From: Phyllobacterium sp. T1293
Lineage (GTDB): Bacteria; Pseudomonadota; Alphaproteobacteria; Rhizobiales; Rhizobiaceae
DNA length: 64,000 nucleotides
Direction of reading: 5' to 3'
Assembly: GCF_020731415.2 (NCBI RefSeq)
Contig: NZ_CP088276.1
Coordinates: 186,001 to 250,000 of the forward strand
In this document: positions 18,076-26,566 of the stretch, piece after piece
How positions within the stretch are numbered: the first letter of the stretch is position 1
Layout of the letters: each line of letters starts with the position of its first letter
Made by a program: the position numbers and the translations under genes
The notes under the pieces: model-generated
What the model saw: only the letters and a program-made list of their open reading frames with translations
Databases searched by the model: none
Told to the model about the DNA's origin: nothing

Positions 18076-18594
18076 TTAATGGCCTGCGGACGCGCTGACG
18101 GAGAGCTTGCCAACCGAAACAGTCAGTCGGCTGGAGCCGGAAATCGGCGTCAGCGCACGCCAGCGCGCGTTCTCGATATCACGGAACCCGGCAATTACCC
18201 CAACATATGCACCCTCAGTGCCCGGATTGACAGTCAGTTCCGTCGACTGTCCCGGCCGTACCGAGACCGTCTTGCGTTCAACCAGATCATCTCCAAGTGC
18301 GCTGCCGCCCTTCAGCTGGAAGTAATCCATGGATTGAAAGCGTCCGGGTGATTTCAAAACGAAAATCTCAACGGCTGTCGGAGTAGGCGATCCCGACGGA
18401 GAAGGATTTGCGGTTGCGCTGGCCGAGACGGTCGTCGAAATGGGGTCCTGATATTTGGGCCCACTTGCTTCGGGGGTAGATGTGCAGGCTGCCAGAAATA
18501 GGCCCATCCCTATGGTTGCTGCCTGAAAAACACGGCGTTGAAACATCGAGTGACTACGGAAATTTACGAGTGCCTCAAGCGCTTCAAAACGCAT
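18076..18594 (-). CDS. tssJ: TssJ outer-membrane lipoprotein of the T6SS
   Basis: A 172-residue lipoprotein. The hydrophobic leader ends in LFLAAC, a good lipobox with the lipidated Cys at residue 37. A Pro/Ser/Thr-rich linker precedes the TssJ beta-sandwich, which contains the family pattern VGVIAGFRDIENARWRA. TssJ binds the periplasmic part of TssM. I chose ATG 18594 because GGGAG lies seven bases upstream; a later ATG at 18546 would give a shorter leader but has no clear ribosome site. It is 18 bases before tssK. Confidence 0.9.
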   Translation of the reverse strand: MRFEALEALVNFRSHSMFQRRVFQAATIGMGLFLAACTSTPEASGPKYQDPISTTVSASATANPSPSGSPTPTAVEIFVLKSPGRFQSMDYFQLKGGSALGDDLVERKTVSVRPGQSTELTVNPGTEGAYVGVIAGFRDIENARWRALTPISGSSRLTVSVGKLSVSASAGH

Positions 18595-18705
18595 ACTAAT
18601 CTCCCAATGCTCTATAGTTGGACATTTGCCCAATCCAAGGTTGTGAACCTGCTGTAACTTGCAGATAACACAGCATCACGTCAACGTAATCTTGATCGTG
18701 AAGAT

Positions 18706-20061
18706 TCACGGTTGGGGAAAGAACTTACGCAGAAGTTTCATCAAGGCTGGCTTTGGCTTGCCTGACTGCAGGCCCTCAAAAAGAGTGGAAGACGCCACAA
18801 ATTCGTCCCAGAGCGCGGCCTTGCGCAGTGCTGGAATGGCTTTTGCCTTGGCTTTGGTGGAAAGCGCCGCGGGATCGATGGCCTGTTGTACCTCGCCAAT
18901 AAAGTCGAGAACAGCAGCGGAAAGGGCGGTCTGATAATTGATGATCGATTGGAAATCCCGCTCGATGAGCTTCATATCGGCGGGCTCCGCTTCACCGATA
19001 AACTCGATAATGCCGTCCATCAACTGATCATTCTTTTGTCCAGCCAATGAGAAAATCCATGGCGTTTCCCCGACGATGCCTTCCAGCTCCAGACGTGCAG
19101 CCGAGGCGTTTTTCCCCACATGCATCTCATAAAGCTCAACAAACGCAATCTTAAGCGCTGCACCAGCTTTTCTCATGAGCTGCTCATGGTCGATATCCGG
19201 CAAGGAGGTTGTGTCGAGCCCGGCACCTTCAAGAAACGCGGTCACAAGTCTGGAATCGGAATAGGGTATCGGTTGTGGTTCGATTTGAACCGCATAAACC
19301 GGCTTCTCCACAGGAGCGGGCACGAATTGTTGCTGAGGCGCAGTATACGAAGCCGTAGGCGTTACGGGTGAGGCGGAAAGAGGCTCCTCATCATCACTGT
19401 CCCAGTTATCGGGAAGGATCGGGCGAACAACCGGCAGATCAAACAGCGAATTGGCCGTTGGCGTCTGTTCGATTCGATCCGCGAGTGCGGATGGACGGCT
19501 GGTACGATATGGTTTGACAATGTCGACTTCGGTAACGGGAGGGCCATCCCATCCTATATCGACCGCGCCAAGCGCTTCGCGCGATGTTGGTTTTGCTGGA
19601 CCATCAAAAAGTTCGTCGTGACTTTCGCCGGGGAGTTTACTCGTGGCACTAACGCCGCCGGGCGCAATATCAGACAGGATAGACGTCAGGCTCGGCCCGG
19701 ATAGAAGATCCGCGCTGTTGGTCTGTTGTTGGGTCCGAACCGCCCCGGCCTTCTGGATTGCTATGCGAAAACGATAATCGGCGATTTCAATGGTGTCGCC
19801 ATCCGAAAGCCGCTGTCCGTACTGGCGATCGACAGCAATACCGCCAACACTGACTCCGTTGGTGCTTTTATCGATCAGAAAAACGCCATCGTCGCGCTGC
19901 TCCAGCGTACAATGATGTTTGGAGACGACGCGGCGGCTGTCCTTGATTACCCAGCTGCAATTTTCGCCCCGACCGATGGTAAATCGCGCATCCTGAACCA
20001 CCATTGAACCGCTGAATGACGTATCGTTGGGATTGCTCAGGGCTTGAAGTTCAATTCGCAT
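18706..20061 (-). CDS. tagH: TagH/ImpI-type FHA-domain T6SS protein
   Basis: A 451-residue cytoplasmic protein. The N-terminal FHA domain (about 1-100) shows RFTIGRGENCSWVI, SKHHCTLE and DKSTNGVSVGG, which bind phosphothreonine. A low-complexity linker follows, then a C-terminal region of about 190 residues shared by T6SS FHA proteins (FLEGAGLDTTSLPDID start). The FHA protein is the usual target of PpkA-type phosphorylation. Ribosome site AGGA lies before ATG 20061. It is the first gene of the tagH-tssJ-K-L-M-tagF block and diverges from the caspase-like gene; a second FHA gene is at 24061. Confidence 0.9.
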   Translation of the reverse strand: MRIELQALSNPNDTSFSGSMVVQDARFTIGRGENCSWVIKDSRRVVSKHHCTLEQRDDGVFLIDKSTNGVSVGGIAVDRQYGQRLSDGDTIEIADYRFRIAIQKAGAVRTQQQTNSADLLSGPSLTSILSDIAPGGVSATSKLPGESHDELFDGPAKPTSREALGAVDIGWDGPPVTEVDIVKPYRTSRPSALADRIEQTPTANSLFDLPVVRPILPDNWDSDDEEPLSASPVTPTASYTAPQQQFVPAPVEKPVYAVQIEPQPIPYSDSRLVTAFLEGAGLDTTSLPDIDHEQLMRKAGAALKIAFVELYEMHVGKNASAARLELEGIVGETPWIFSLAGQKNDQLMDGIIEFIGEAEPADMKLIERDFQSIINYQTALSAAVLDFIGEVQQAIDPAALSTKAKAKAIPALRKAALWDEFVASSTLFEGLQSGKPKPALMKLLRKFFPQP

Positions 20062-20175
20062 GGTTTATTCCTGCAGGTAGCCATCACAGTATTCGCTCTA
20101 TTTGCCCGATCACTAGCAAATATTGAAGCCTTGCAATTTTAGTTTCCAACACAACATAGTTGCAAGTATAGCAGG

Positions 20176-20188
20176 AAATAGGCTATTT
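20176..20188 (+). promoter_or_regulatory. Palindrome in the tagH / caspase-like divergent region
   Basis: AAATAGGCTATTT is a 13-base palindrome with a central G, in the AT-rich 226-base region between the divergent genes at 20061 and 20288. It could be an operator or part of a promoter for either side. There is no direct evidence of binding. Confidence 0.35.
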
Positions 20189-20287
20189 TTGCGTATCCAG
20201 AACGATCTGCAAGTGATCAGATCAGCAACCGGAGTAAGCTGGACAAAGCCCGTCCGGTCAAGCCCAATGAGCTGAAGAGATAGTCGA

Positions 20288-21688
20288 TTGACGCCTTATG
20301 CGCCAACCCCACGCAGTTTTTTTCCGCACGCTTTGCGTGTGGTTTTGGCTTGCCTTGCGTTTCTTTTCGTTACGCAGATTGCGCGCGCAGAGATAATCGC
20401 GGTTAGCGGGCACAAGCGCATTGCGCTGGTTGTCGGTAATACAAACTATCAATATGTCGAGAAACTGGTCAATCCGGCCAATGATTCTCAGGCAATCTCG
20501 GCCGCATTGCGCGATGAGGGGTTTGATGTTTTTCCCGCAAACGACACGACGCGCGATGAATTTGACCGGATATTCAATGAATTCAAGACGCAGGCCGAAA
20601 CGGCGGATGTCGCGCTTGTGTATTTCTCCGGGCACGGGTTCCAATTGAATGGCGTCAACTATCTGGTGCCCGTTGATGCACGTCTGAATGACAGATCCCG
20701 GATTTTAGATGAAACAATCAGCTTGGACAAAGTGATTGGTGAAATCCAGCAGCGCACGCGCCAGACGCTTGTTTTCCTTGATGCATGCCGCAACAATCCT
20801 CTTCCCGATGGTGGATCGGTGAATGCCGGTCTGGCTCAGGTTACAGCGGGCGCAGGTGTGTATGTGGCTTTTGCCACCCAGCCCGGCAACATCAGTTACG
20901 ATGGCAAAAGTTCATACAGCCCTTTCACCAAGGCTCTGGTTGATCACATCAAGACACCCGGCCTCAGCATTTCCGATCTTATGATCAAAGTTCGAAATGA
21001 TGTGAAGGTGGCCACGCTTGATAAACAAATTCCTTGGGAACAGTCTTCGCTGCAGCAGCAGTTCTATTTTTCGGAGCCGTCAGGCGGCGTCAAAGGTGAA
21101 GGTCAGCAGCAGGTCGCAGCACTGGATCAGTCAGGCTCGCAGACTGATCAGGGATTGACACGCCGGACCGATTTGGGAGATGCGACACGGGGCCCTGCAG
21201 CTAATCTCGCACCTGATCCCGGATATCCGTCCGCTATCAATCCGCAGACCGGTATGAATCCCATCATTATTATGCCGGAGGCACCCGTTGAAATCTTCGG
21301 TCAGGAAGATTTCGTTTTTACGCTTCAGAACGAATTGCAACGGGTAGGCTGCTACACGTCTGATCCTGATGGCGTGTGGGGCGGAAGCTCGCGCGAAGCA
21401 GCGCAGCGCTATTGGGCAACCAAAAAGATGAAGACAACCGATACGGGCCCTACTCAGATTCTCTATGAAAACGTGAAGCGCGAACCGTCGGCCGTCTGTG
21501 TCTACGAGCCGCCGCGTCAGGCCGTTGCTCCGACAAAACCGGGCCCGAGGGTTCCGGTCAAACCACGCGCACCTCGTGTCGTGGCGGATTCTGATCCGGA
21601 GCCGCAGCGCGTTTTTAAACCCGTCGAACCTGCCGCTCCTCCTAAGAAAAGCCTGCGTGGAAGTCTTATTGGTGGTGTCTATCGCTGA
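20288..21688 (+). CDS. Caspase-like (peptidase C14) exported protein
   Basis: A 466-residue protein. A signal peptide (VVLACLAFLFVTQIARA) precedes a caspase p20 fold: ALVVGNTNYQ, YFSGHG with catalytic His116, and VFLDACRNNP with Cys167. After about residue 260 comes a Pro/Gln-rich stretch, then a small peptidoglycan-binding-like part (LQNELQRVGCYTSDPDGVWG), then a basic, Pro-rich tail. The start is a TTG at 20288; no ATG precedes the signal peptide. It lies inside the T6SS island next to a cell-wall hydrolase, on the opposite strand to the core genes. The substrate is unknown; the catalytic dyad is intact. Confidence 0.8.
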   Translation: MTPYAPTPRSFFPHALRVVLACLAFLFVTQIARAEIIAVSGHKRIALVVGNTNYQYVEKLVNPANDSQAISAALRDEGFDVFPANDTTRDEFDRIFNEFKTQAETADVALVYFSGHGFQLNGVNYLVPVDARLNDRSRILDETISLDKVIGEIQQRTRQTLVFLDACRNNPLPDGGSVNAGLAQVTAGAGVYVAFATQPGNISYDGKSSYSPFTKALVDHIKTPGLSISDLMIKVRNDVKVATLDKQIPWEQSSLQQQFYFSEPSGGVKGEGQQQVAALDQSGSQTDQGLTRRTDLGDATRGPAANLAPDPGYPSAINPQTGMNPIIIMPEAPVEIFGQEDFVFTLQNELQRVGCYTSDPDGVWGGSSREAAQRYWATKKMKTTDTGPTQILYENVKREPSAVCVYEPPRQAVAPTKPGPRVPVKPRAPRVVADSDPEPQRVFKPVEPAAPPKKSLRGSLIGGVYR

Positions 21689-21762
21689 TGTTTGAACTCG
21701 ACATCAAAGATCGGGGAGCCCGGCCCGCATATCGGGTATCCTGTTCTGTTTGTTGTTGATCC

Positions 21763-24045
21763 ATGCGTGGAGAAGAACTCCATACGCTAAGTCAGGATTT
21801 CAAGCGCGCCAAGAAACTGGCGCGGCAGCGTCGCAACAGGCGCCGCATATGGCAAGGGCTTGCTCTTGTCGCTTTCGCCGGGATGGCCATTGGAGCGTTT
21901 CTTTACCTGCCAAAGTTTCTTGGTATGCCCGATGACCTGACAAACGAGACTTTGGTTATCCCCGAAGGTGAAGTTCAGCAGCCCGGCAAGGATGGCGAGT
22001 TTGAATTGTCGGCGACAGATGATCGGCGTGATGCGCTTCTGCTTCAGTCTGTGAACAATGAAAAACCAAGGCCACATAAAAGCGAAATACGCTTTCAGAA
22101 GAACAATAGCGGTTCTGAAATCGACGGTTCGGTCTATTTTGTATCGGACACAATGCTGTCGAGTTCCGTAAGACTGATGACGGCGCTACCCGCCACCCCG
22201 CAGGATTTTGCTCTTATGCAATCCGCGCCCGAGATATCGACGACACCGCCAGTCGTGCCGCAAGCTCCCGGACAACCAGTACCTTCAAGCGATACCGCGT
22301 CATCGGATGCCGGGTGGGAGGGCGGCGTATCACCCAGTGAGACAGCCCAGATTAGTGCTTCATCGCCGGGCAGTTCCAACAGCGTCGACATTATCAGTGA
22401 GAAGAAGCGCCCACCGCAGAATCAGCAGTTCGTAATCAAGGTCCTTGCGGAACGCAATGTGAAGGACGTTCTTGCGGATGGGCACACAACGCAGGCCGAA
22501 ACAGCGCGCGTCGCCGAGGCGGTCGCGAGATCGCTGAATATTCAGGTGCTTCGTCCCGGTTATCTTGCGGTCTGGCGAACGGCGCTCGTTGATCCACTGA
22601 ATGGAGCAACGGCGCCGGTTCAGATATCGCTTTATGGCAGCGAAGGGTTGATCGGGAGTCTAGCCCGTGCCGATGACGGCAACTATGTGAAGATCGACGA
22701 TCCCTGGAAGGGTGAAAGCTGGAATGATCTGACCAATAGTGGTGAAGGATCGAAGCTCGATCAAAACTTCCGCATTATGGACGGCATCTATAGTGCCGGT
22801 ATCCGCAATGATATTCCTATCAATGTCATCACTGAGACCATCATGCGGATGTCACGGCTCTATGATCTGGGGAAATTCATTTCTCCGGAGGACAAAGTAT
22901 CCTTGCTTTATTCCGAAACGCCGCGTGACAAGGCCAGCGAGAGCGGGCGTGTTTTGTATGTTTCGGTTCGACGCGGTGGCGAAAATCTGGAATGCTATCT
23001 GATGCGCCCGGAGCGCGGTGGCGATTACGCCTGCATGACCGAGGGCGATACCACATCCGGATTGGGAGGTGCTGAAGGTTTCATCCTGCCGGTCAAGGGC
23101 GTTTTCCGCTCGGGCTTTGGCCCACGCGTTCATCCCATCCTTGGATCGGTCAAGTTCCACGAAGGGGTGGATTGGTCGGCACCTGCGGGGACACCGGTTT
23201 ACGCATCGTTTGACGGCACAATAAGTTTTGCCGGTGCCAATGGAAACTTTGGCAATTTCATCAAGATCAGCCATGCGGGAAACCGGGAAACGCATTATGC
23301 GCATCTTCAGGGGTTTGCGAATGGCATTGCCGTTGGCAAGGCTGTCAAAGCAGGGCAGACCATTGGATTTGTGGGCTCGACGGGCCTTAGCACCGGACCG
23401 CATCTGCATTTTGAGTTGATGGCAAATGGCGGGCTTGTAGACCCGCTGGGTTATGGCTACAGCGAAATCGGTCTGGATGGCGAAGCGGAAAAACTCGTGC
23501 AGCGGATTATTCATGTGGAAAGCGGCGGCAATCCCAACGCTGCTAACCCATTATCATCCGCCAGCGGTCTGGGGCAGTTCATCAACAGCACCTGGTTGCG
23601 CATGATGAGTTCCTACAGGGCGGACCTTGTTTCAAAAATGAGCGTGAGTGAGCTATTGGCCTTGAAGTCGGACCCAACTCTGGCAACGGAAATGGTGATG
23701 AACCTCGCCAATGAGAATGAAGCAACGCTGAAAGCCTCAGGCATTGCCGGTACTGCGGGCAATCTCTATCTTGCTCACTTTCTTGGCGGCGGCGGCGCCG
23801 TATCGGTGCTATCAGCCTCACCCGACACGCAGCTTAGTTCCCTGTTGGATACATCCGTTTTCGGTGCCAACCCATTCCTTTATGGCAAGACCGCCGGATG
23901 GATTGTTGAGTGGTCCAACCGGAAGATGTCTGGTCAGGGAGGCGCACAGGCTTCGCCAGTTTATCGGGAAGCGCGGATCAAGGCATCGCGCTTCCGTTCC
24001 TATAGTGCAGGCATTAATGAGATGCTTGCCAAACTGCAAGGCTGA
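21763..24045 (+). CDS. Bifunctional cell-wall hydrolase: M23 endopeptidase plus lytic transglycosylase-like domain
   Basis: A 760-residue membrane-anchored protein with a basic N-terminus and one helix near 29-50. The middle is unassigned. An M23 (LytM) domain spans about 440-565: H466 and D470 in FHEGVDW, H511/H514 in HYAH, and H547/H549 in HLHFE, so all zinc and catalytic residues are present. A lytic-transglycosylase-like domain follows from about 575, with Glu586 in VESGGNPNA and SSASGLGQFINSTW. Cutting both peptide and glycan links would suit local opening of peptidoglycan for the secretion machine. That role is inferred from position. It follows the caspase-like gene by 74 bases. Confidence 0.85.
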   Translation: MRGEELHTLSQDFKRAKKLARQRRNRRRIWQGLALVAFAGMAIGAFLYLPKFLGMPDDLTNETLVIPEGEVQQPGKDGEFELSATDDRRDALLLQSVNNEKPRPHKSEIRFQKNNSGSEIDGSVYFVSDTMLSSSVRLMTALPATPQDFALMQSAPEISTTPPVVPQAPGQPVPSSDTASSDAGWEGGVSPSETAQISASSPGSSNSVDIISEKKRPPQNQQFVIKVLAERNVKDVLADGHTTQAETARVAEAVARSLNIQVLRPGYLAVWRTALVDPLNGATAPVQISLYGSEGLIGSLARADDGNYVKIDDPWKGESWNDLTNSGEGSKLDQNFRIMDGIYSAGIRNDIPINVITETIMRMSRLYDLGKFISPEDKVSLLYSETPRDKASESGRVLYVSVRRGGENLECYLMRPERGGDYACMTEGDTTSGLGGAEGFILPVKGVFRSGFGPRVHPILGSVKFHEGVDWSAPAGTPVYASFDGTISFAGANGNFGNFIKISHAGNRETHYAHLQGFANGIAVGKAVKAGQTIGFVGSTGLSTGPHLHFELMANGGLVDPLGYGYSEIGLDGEAEKLVQRIIHVESGGNPNAANPLSSASGLGQFINSTWLRMMSSYRADLVSKMSVSELLALKSDPTLATEMVMNLANENEATLKASGIAGTAGNLYLAHFLGGGGAVSVLSASPDTQLSSLLDTSVFGANPFLYGKTAGWIVEWSNRKMSGQGGAQASPVYREARIKASRFRSYSAGINEMLAKLQG

Positions 24046-24060
24046 GATGGCATTCACTAT

Positions 24061-25158
24061 TCAGTCTGTTGCCCTCTGTTTGCCGATTTTCTCGTCATAG
24101 GCCTCGCCGAAATAATGCAGGAAAACATCAAGAATGCCATTCTCGTAAGGCTCGTTCCGTTCGTTCCAAGCGTCGACATAACGGGTCCAACGGGCACCTT
24201 TCCCCGAGAGAAACGAGCTTTTCCCTGATGCTTCGATTGCATCGGGTGAAAGCTCGTTCAGCAAACGGAAGAGCGCGGTTTGCATGGCCTGGAACACCGC
24301 CTGTTCATGCTGTTTGAGATCGTCAACGGCCTCGCTGAAACTAGCTGTTGCATCCAGATATTCGCGTTTATTTGCTGCAAACAAAGCGGCCAGTGCGGCC
24401 GACGTTTCGGGGATGAACTTCAGCGCATTGTTGCCGTCGGATTTCAGAACGGTCTGCTTGGTGCTGCGGATCAAGGCCCGCATTTGGGCGCGAGCGGTGA
24501 GCAACTGGGTGAGGCCGGGTACCACAGCCCGGAAGATCTGGCCCAATTGTTCGGCAAATTCGTCATCATGGCGGCCAGCGAGCACATCGGGATCAATTCC
24601 TGCTCCAATGGCGAAATGTTCGATAAACCGTTCGCGCGAATGGGAGGGCCCGGTGGATGGTCGCGGTTTAACGGGTGCTGGAGGCTCACGAACGGCCTGA
24701 GCTGGATGGGCTGGCTGTGTCGGTGGGCTTTGCACCGCTCCAAGGAACATGGTTCGATCTTCCATCTCACGCAGCGGGCTTTCAGCGCCCCTGGGAATAA
24801 AGACGGTTTGTTCTGCCGTGAGTAATGGCTCGGAAGGCCGTGATTGCTCAAAAAATACGCGGAGCTGGTAGGCTCCGATTTCAACAAGATCCCCCGCTAA
24901 CAGGATGCGCCGCGCACCCTTCTGCAACTCGTCGCCATTGACCAAAAGGCCGTTCGCCGACAGATCTTCTACCCAGTACTCATTTTCGTCGAAAAAGATC
25001 TGACAATGTTTCGTCGAAACGAAACGGCTTCTGTCGGGCAGGGACCAGTCCGCATCTTCCGAACGACCGATGATGAAGGAGCGCTGGTCTGCTATGAACT
25101 CCGGAATTATATCGTCTCCATGCAGGGAACGATTCTCCAACCTCAGCACAAGTCGCAT
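24061..25158 (-). CDS. Second FHA-domain T6SS-associated protein
   Basis: A 365-residue protein with an N-terminal FHA domain (SFIIGRSEDADWSL, STKHCQIFFD, DLSANGLLVNG) and a C-terminal T6SS-FHA region (FIEHFAIGAGIDPDVLAGRHD, ending LHYFGEAYDEKIGKQ). It is a paralogue of the protein at 18706-20061, with a short Pro-rich linker between the domains. I chose ATG 25158 because GGAG lies eight bases before it; ATG 25188 and ATG 25173 are alternatives upstream. It converges on the M23 gene and diverges from the DUF1036/pppA/ppkA genes. Two FHA proteins may be alternative PpkA targets. Confidence 0.85.
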   Translation of the reverse strand: MRLVLRLENRSLHGDDIIPEFIADQRSFIIGRSEDADWSLPDRSRFVSTKHCQIFFDENEYWVEDLSANGLLVNGDELQKGARRILLAGDLVEIGAYQLRVFFEQSRPSEPLLTAEQTVFIPRGAESPLREMEDRTMFLGAVQSPPTQPAHPAQAVREPPAPVKPRPSTGPSHSRERFIEHFAIGAGIDPDVLAGRHDDEFAEQLGQIFRAVVPGLTQLLTARAQMRALIRSTKQTVLKSDGNNALKFIPETSAALAALFAANKREYLDATASFSEAVDDLKQHEQAVFQAMQTALFRLLNELSPDAIEASGKSSFLSGKGARWTRYVDAWNERNEPYENGILDVFLHYFGEAYDEKIGKQRATD

Positions 25159-25247
25159 CCGCTTCTCCGGCATTTGTTGTCTGGCCATAGACTATTCAAA
25201 TAAAGTGTTGGATACCAAGAGTATAGCGATTTGGATGCGGATCTTTT

Positions 25248-25727
25248 TTGATGATAGACCAAATTCGATACGGTGGTTGCGGCAGGAGCAAAGGAATACA
25301 TCGTTTCAATCTCGGAATGACGAGTTGGTTTGTTGTATTTTTGGCTGCCCCATTGTTACTCGCAGCCCCCAGAGCTGCGCAAGCGGCTTTTACCGTGTGC
25401 AACCAGACTGCCGATGTCGCCAATGTTGCAATCGGCGAGCAGGTGGGCGGCGATATGCGGACAGAAGGCTGGTGGGCCATAGCCGCCAATCGCTGCGCGG
25501 ATGTCATAAAGTCAAAACTTTCGAACCGGTATATCTATGTTCATGCCATTGATGTTCAGGGCAGGCCAATTCTGGACGGCGCCGTTACTCTGTGTGTTGA
25601 TACGAAAAAGTTTCAGATTACCGGTAAAGACGCTTGCTGGCAGCGCAATCATTTGCGAGGCGTATTCAAGGAAGTTGATACCCAATCCTCTGATAACTGG
25701 ACATTGTTTCTGACTGACCGGCCCTAG
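25248..25727 (+). CDS. DUF1036 exported protein
   Basis: A protein of up to 159 residues with a hydrophobic leader ending in AQA and a DUF1036 domain: FTVCNQTADVANVAIG, EGWWAIAANRCADVI and several conserved Cys, which could form disulfides in the periplasm. The start is uncertain: ATG 25248 or 25251 gives an extended leader, while ATG 25317 gives a compact signal peptide (MTSWFVVFLAAPLLLA) without a clear ribosome site. DUF1036 proteins are common in rhizobia and their role is unknown. The gene precedes pppA and ppkA on the same strand. Confidence 0.75.
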   Translation: MMIDQIRYGGCGRSKGIHRFNLGMTSWFVVFLAAPLLLAAPRAAQAAFTVCNQTADVANVAIGEQVGGDMRTEGWWAIAANRCADVIKSKLSNRYIYVHAIDVQGRPILDGAVTLCVDTKKFQITGKDACWQRNHLRGVFKEVDTQSSDNWTLFLTDRP

Positions 25728-25783
25728 AAGAAAATTATTGGTAGAATGCCCTTTAACCCATGACCTGCTATCAAGCGAGAGAC

Positions 25784-26566
25784 ATGACCATTCCAACGCG
25801 CAACAAGACCAAAGCAAAGGATTCAGCCGGATGGTTTGATTCCCATGCCATGTCCCATACGGGTCGCGTGCGGCCGGTCAATGAAGATCGCTTTCTTTCA
25901 AAGCCGCTAAACGGGGTATGGCTTGTTGCTGACGGTATGGGTGGCCACTCACACGGCGATGTTGCGGCGTCAATGATTGTGCAAGCGGCTGGACGCGTCG
26001 GGCATCATGCAGTCCACGAGGCAAAAGTTCAGGATTTTCACGATCACATTTTTGGCGTCAATCAGGATATCCGCAATCTGGCACGCGAGCATGGACTGGG
26101 TGTCATGGGATCGACGCTGGTTGCACTGCTTGTTACGGGTCAGCATTTTTCAGTCGTATGGTCGGGTGACAGCCGTCTTTATCTTAATCGCGGCAACCGG
26201 ATGACCCAGATCTCCAAGGATCATACGGAAGTACAACAGATGATCGACGATGGTACGCTTGATCCAGCGGCGGCGGCCAGTTTCAAACGCAAGAATGTCA
26301 TTCTGCATGCCATAGGTGTTCGCGAGCTTCCTCATCTTGATTTGCTCAGCGGTGAATTGAAGGATGGAGATACATTCATCCTTTGCAGCGACGGCCTCAC
26401 TGCGCATCTTTCCGCGTTGGATATTCAGGACATCATCCTGTCGCAGGAGCCAGAAACCGCATGTAATTCACTGATAAACAGTGCGCTCGAACGGGGAGGG
26501 AGCGACAATGTTACGGTGGTGGTTGTCAATTATCGTGTAGCCCCAGCCCATGATGGTCGGCCATAA
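25784..26566 (+). CDS. pppA: PP2C-type protein phosphatase of the T6SS
   Basis: A 260-residue Ser/Thr phosphatase with all PP2C motifs: GRVRPVNEDRF, VADGMGGHSHGD, WSGDSRLYL, CSDGLTAHLS and GGSDNVTVVVV. The metal-binding Asp residues are therefore present, unlike in the TagF fusion. ATG 25784 is preferred over 25760 because GCGAGAG sits before it. The stop overlaps the ppkA start by one base (TAATG), so kinase and phosphatase are co-translated. It should reverse PpkA phosphorylation of an FHA protein or TssL; this comes from family knowledge and has not been shown here. Confidence 0.9.
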   Translation: MTIPTRNKTKAKDSAGWFDSHAMSHTGRVRPVNEDRFLSKPLNGVWLVADGMGGHSHGDVAASMIVQAAGRVGHHAVHEAKVQDFHDHIFGVNQDIRNLAREHGLGVMGSTLVALLVTGQHFSVVWSGDSRLYLNRGNRMTQISKDHTEVQQMIDDGTLDPAAAASFKRKNVILHAIGVRELPHLDLLSGELKDGDTFILCSDGLTAHLSALDIQDIILSQEPETACNSLINSALERGGSDNVTVVVVNYRVAPAHDGRP

